From Corallococcus carmarthensis (lineage in GTDB: Bacteria; Myxococcota; Myxococcia; Myxococcales; Myxococcaceae), in contig NZ_RAWE01000083.1 in the NCBI RefSeq assembly GCF_003611695.1, forward strand, positions 1-36,351: 36,351 nt of DNA, written 5' to 3'. Within the stretch, counting starts at the first letter, position 1. The number at the start of each line of letters is the position of its first letter. Shown in pieces: positions 33,793 to 36,351 of this stretch. The notes below the pieces were generated by a model. The model was not told the DNA's origin. It did not search any database and saw only the letters and a program-made list of their open reading frames with translations. A program made the position numbers and the translations under genes.

Positions 33793-33809
33793 GTGTCACG
33801 TGGTGACAC
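33793..33809. promoter_or_regulatory. Perfect 7-3-7 inverted repeat next to the toxin-locus start
   Basis: GTGTCAC-GTG-GTGACAC lies 7 bases upstream of the ATG at 33785. The half-sites are perfect and the shape suits a dimeric repressor operator. As RNA it could also fold into a hairpin that covers the translation start of the lipoprotein. Confidence 0.5.
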
Positions 33810-34026
33810 GCTTGCCGTAAACACAGTTGTACTCCCCCTCAGACAAGACACATGGCCTGCCCCGGACGGGGCAAACCCTCATCAACACCCTGCGATGGTG
33901 AAGCAATGGATGCGGAGCCCCCAGGCTCACGGCGATCCATTCGGGATGCGCCCGGCCGGGCAGCCCTTCAGGTCCAGTTGTTCAGTGTCCTGAGTTCACG
34001 AGCAAGACGGGTGCCAACCCACTTCC

Positions 34027-34060
34027 GGCTCCAGGGGACGGCATGCACCGTCCCCGAGCC
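34027..34060. terminator. Long hairpin downstream of the RNase gene
   Basis: GGCTC, a CA bulge and GGGGACGG pair with CCGTCCCC and GAGCC around CATGCA: 13 base pairs. It lies 62 bp after the RNase stop on the minus strand. No T-tract flanks it, so it is a possible factor-assisted terminator or 3' mRNA-stabilising stem. Confidence 0.45.
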
Positions 34061-34121
34061 TGGATGCTCGTCCGAAATGGCGGATGCCCCCCTGCCGCGT
34101 CCGCTCTGGGGGGCGCCGGGC

Positions 34122-36059
34122 CTACTCGACCAGGGCGAACTCCACCCGGCCCAGTTGCTCATCCGTGGAGACGACCTTCACGGTGATGGGCATGCCCACG
34201 GTGAAGGTCCGCGTCTTGCCCACCATGGACAGCTCGCGCGCGTCCGGACGGTAGGGGCCACCGGCGAGTCCTTCCGCCGGCACCATGCCCTCCACCCACA
34301 TGCCATCCAGTTGAGCCACGAGGCCGAAGGGCTTCACGCGCACGATGCGCGCGGGGAACTGCTGCCCGATGCGCGTGGACATGAAGCGCGCTTCCAGCTC
34401 GTGGTGGCGGTCCACCTCCGCGCGGTTGGCGGAGCGGGCGCGCACATTGATGTGCTGGGAGAGGCTTTCAATCTCCGGGTCCTCGTGCACGAAGTCGCGG
34501 CGGCCGTGGAGGTACGCCTTGATGAGCCGGTGCACGGCGAGGTCCGCGTACCGGCGGATGGGCGACGTGAAGTGCAGATACAGCTGCGCGGCCAGTCCGA
34601 AGTGCGGGCCCGGCTTCACGGTGTAGCGGGACGGTCCCAGCGAGCGGCGCAGCACGGAGCGCAGCGCGGCCTCCGCCTTCGCTCCGGCGATCTGCCGGTC
34701 GAACGCGGCCAGGGCCAGCGGGGTGAGCTGCGCGCCGAAGCCCGCCGCGAACCCCGAGTGCAGCGCGAACGCGTTCACGTCCGCCACGCGCTGCGGATCC
34801 GGCTGTTCGTGCACGCGATACACGGTGGGCACGCCACGGGTCATCAGCCAGGAGGCGATGGCCTCGTTGGCCGCGACCATGAAGCGCTCAATCATGTTGT
34901 GCGCGGAGGTGTCCTTCTCCCCGGCGAGCCCGGACACGGCGCCGGTGGCGGTGTCGAAGGTGAAGCGCGCCTCGTCGCGGGACATGGCCATACCGCCGCG
35001 GGCCGCTCGGGATACGGCGAGCCGCGCGGACGCCAGGCGGAACCAGGGCATCGCTTCGCGCACGGGCTCCATGGCGGGGGACACGGTGCCTTCATTGAGG
35101 AAGTCCGCGACCTCGTCGTAGTTCAGCCGCGCCCAGGAACGGATGAGGCTTTCATAGACATCCGCGGCGGTGACGCGGCCGTCGGGGTCGATGCGCAGCT
35201 CAACGGTGAGACAGTGGCGCTCCTCGTTGGGGACCAGGCTGAGCCAGTGCGAAGACAGCTCCTCCGGCAACATGGGGAGCACGCGGCCGGCCAGGTAGAC
35301 GCTGGTGGCTCGGGCGCGGGCCTCCAGGTCCAAGGGAGTGCCCTCCTTCACGGACTCGCTCACGTCCGCGATGGACACGAGCAGGCGCAGGGCGCCGTCG
35401 GGGCCGGCGGGCAGCACGGAGATGGCGTCGTCGATGTCTCGGGTGGAGGGCGCGTCCACGGTGACGGTGGGGATGGAGCGCAGGTCTCGCCGGGCTCCGC
35501 CCAGGGCGTGAGGCGTCTGCTTGGCGCGGAGGGCTTCTTCAACGACCTCCGGAGGGAAGTCCCGGTGGAGGCCGTGGCGGGCAATGACGCGCTCCAGGGA
35601 GCGGTCCGCGCCGGGCTCCAGGCGGTACAGGAGGACGACCTTGCCGTCCGCGATGCGGGCGACGACGGCGTCATTGTGCTGGACGGAGGTGGTGCCCGGG
35701 TCCAGGGGCCAGTCGGTGTTGGAGACCTCCTTGTCGATGCGCAGGAAGAAGGCACCCTTGCGCGACACGACCTCGCCGTAGACGACGGTGCGGGTGCGCT
35801 CCACGAGCGACAGGCCAGACGCGGTCCACCGGCCCTCGCCGGAGGCGGTCACGGTGGCGGAGACGACGTCGCCCGCGAAGAGGGGGTTCAGGTCCGGAGG
35901 AGGAATGAAGGCGGACAGCACCTCCGGGGTGCCGGGCTTCTGTACGGTGAGGAAGCCGAAGCCACGGGGATGTACATCGACGCGGCCGGTGACGGTGCGC
36001 GGGGAGGCGGAGGTGTCCATGTCGGCGCCGTGCTTAGCCCACGGCGGGACGAACGTCAC
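34122..36059 (-). CDS. RNase II/R family 3'-5' exoribonuclease
   Basis: The protein has 645 residues from GTG 36059, which overlaps the stop of the upstream gene as GTGA; ATG 36020 is an alternative and would remove 13 residues. An N-terminal cold-shock-like domain (TGRVDVHPRGFGFLTV) leads to the RNB catalytic domain with VDAPSTRDIDDAISVLP (about residue 205; the Asp cluster binds Mg), AGRVLPMLPEELSS, and LYLHFTSPIRRYADLAVHRL. A C-terminal S1-like domain (FPARIVRVKPFGLVAQLDG) follows. It degrades RNA processively from the 3' end. The length is close to RNase II of E. coli; the domain order is also that of a compact RNase R. I leave the symbol open. Confidence 0.92.
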   Translation of the reverse strand: MTFVPPWAKHGADMDTSASPRTVTGRVDVHPRGFGFLTVQKPGTPEVLSAFIPPPDLNPLFAGDVVSATVTASGEGRWTASGLSLVERTRTVVYGEVVSRKGAFFLRIDKEVSNTDWPLDPGTTSVQHNDAVVARIADGKVVLLYRLEPGADRSLERVIARHGLHRDFPPEVVEEALRAKQTPHALGGARRDLRSIPTVTVDAPSTRDIDDAISVLPAGPDGALRLLVSIADVSESVKEGTPLDLEARARATSVYLAGRVLPMLPEELSSHWLSLVPNEERHCLTVELRIDPDGRVTAADVYESLIRSWARLNYDEVADFLNEGTVSPAMEPVREAMPWFRLASARLAVSRAARGGMAMSRDEARFTFDTATGAVSGLAGEKDTSAHNMIERFMVAANEAIASWLMTRGVPTVYRVHEQPDPQRVADVNAFALHSGFAAGFGAQLTPLALAAFDRQIAGAKAEAALRSVLRRSLGPSRYTVKPGPHFGLAAQLYLHFTSPIRRYADLAVHRLIKAYLHGRRDFVHEDPEIESLSQHINVRARSANRAEVDRHHELEARFMSTRIGQQFPARIVRVKPFGLVAQLDGMWVEGMVPAEGLAGGPYRPDARELSMVGKTRTFTVGMPITVKVVSTDEQLGRVEFALVE

Positions 36060-36351
36060 TGGAAGCCAGGGGGCTTGCCGCTGTCTGTCTTCAGCCGTGC
36101 TCCCGGGTTCAGCTCGAACACGAGCCCGAACTGCCAGAGGCTGATGTGCTCCAGGAAGAGGATGTTGTAGTAGTCCTGCCCTCGCACGTACCTCGCGAAC
36201 ACTCCGAAGCCGGAGGCCCAGCGGGGATTCGCCGCCGCTTCCACGCTCAACGTGCCTCGCTGAGCCGGCGTCTCCCCGAACGGATGCGAGTACGCCCCTT
36301 CCAGCCGGAAGCGGTTCCCGTTCACCGCGCGCTCCCCCACCAACCCCACCC
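36056..36351 (-). CDS. Outer-membrane barrel-like protein, C-terminal part (runs off the window)
   Basis: At least 97 residues are visible; the 5' part lies beyond the right edge. Alternating polar and hydrophobic strands (RFRLEGAYSHPFGE, RGTLSVEAAANPRW, GFGVFARYVRGQDYYNILFL, SLWQFGLVFELNPG) look like the last strands of a beta-barrel, though the protein goes on to a short soluble tail after the last strand. YVRGQDYYN recalls the end of outer-membrane phospholipase A-type barrels, but this is weak. Its stop overlaps the start of the RNase gene by four bases. Confidence 0.6.
   Translation of the reverse strand, partial: VGLVGERAVNGNRFRLEGAYSHPFGETPAQRGTLSVEAAANPRWASGFGVFARYVRGQDYYNILFLEHISLWQFGLVFELNPGARLKTDSGKPPGFQ

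Larger units (their letters stand above)
33786..34121. other. 336-bp gene-free region between the RNase gene and the PA14 lipoprotein gene
   Basis: No coding signal is seen. The stretch contains three inverted repeats: one next to the lipoprotein start (33793-33809), TGCCCC-GGAC-GGGGCA (33858-33873), and a long one near the RNase stop (34027-34060). It should hold the 3' end of the RNase mRNA and the promoter of the toxin locus. On the minus strand TTGTCT followed 17 bases later by TGTTTA is a poor promoter candidate. Confidence 0.5.

Noticed and set aside
33852..36170. Long plus-strand open frame (about 770 codons) opposite the exoribonuclease
   Set aside because: The minus strand carries unmistakable RNB motifs; the plus-strand translation is Gly/His/Arg-rich low complexity.

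Overview
The window looks like a chromosomal segment from a myxobacterium (Myxococcota, plausibly the Corallococcus/Myxococcus group). This is inferred from the very high GC content with strong G/C in third codon positions, many lipoproteins, a Cys-rich repeat protein with PPC-like modules, a PilZ protein, and a SpvB/RHS polymorphic toxin. I found no tRNA, rRNA, CRISPR array, IS element or phage gene.

Left part (about 0.2-8.5 kb): a Cys-rich repeat lipoprotein, an Ala/Lys/Gly-rich protein of unknown function followed by a clear terminator, a trigger-factor-like chaperone that lacks the ribosome-docking domain, a one-TM protein with a BamE/SmpA-like segment, polyphosphate kinase 1, and a small lipoprotein.

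Middle (about 8.6-21.8 kb): a minus-strand set of glucose-1-dehydrogenase-like enzyme, GH15 glucoamylase/trehalase-like hydrolase and App1/DUF2183 phosphatase-like protein, the first two joined by a GTGA overlap. Next come a two-TM protein, a complete ABC importer of the sulfonate/taurine/nitrate type (ATPase, permease, lipoprotein binding protein), a small secreted protein, an NYN RNase with a LOTUS/OST-HTH-like tail, a PilZ protein with an acetyltransferase-like C-terminus, a YkgJ-type Cys-cluster protein and a secreted FG-GAP/SH3-like protein.

Right part (about 21.8-33.8 kb): the most interesting region, a polymorphic toxin locus on the minus strand. In transcription order it holds a 1660-residue PA14-domain lipoprotein, a strong hairpin terminator or attenuator, and a 2064-residue secreted protein built as SpvB / FG-GAP / RHS repeats / RHS core / Hint protease / ADP-ribosyltransferase-like tip. 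A small immunity protein follows, then a frameshifted remnant of a second immunity-like gene. The tip resembles the TreTu family (ADP-ribosylation of EF-Tu) and the neighbour resembles TriTu immunity. Both toxin partners carry Sec-type signals, which suggests a surface-displayed or Tc-like delivery route rather than a type VI-loaded Rhs effector.

Right edge: an RNase II/R family exoribonuclease, and the C-terminal part of an outer-membrane barrel-like protein that runs off the window.
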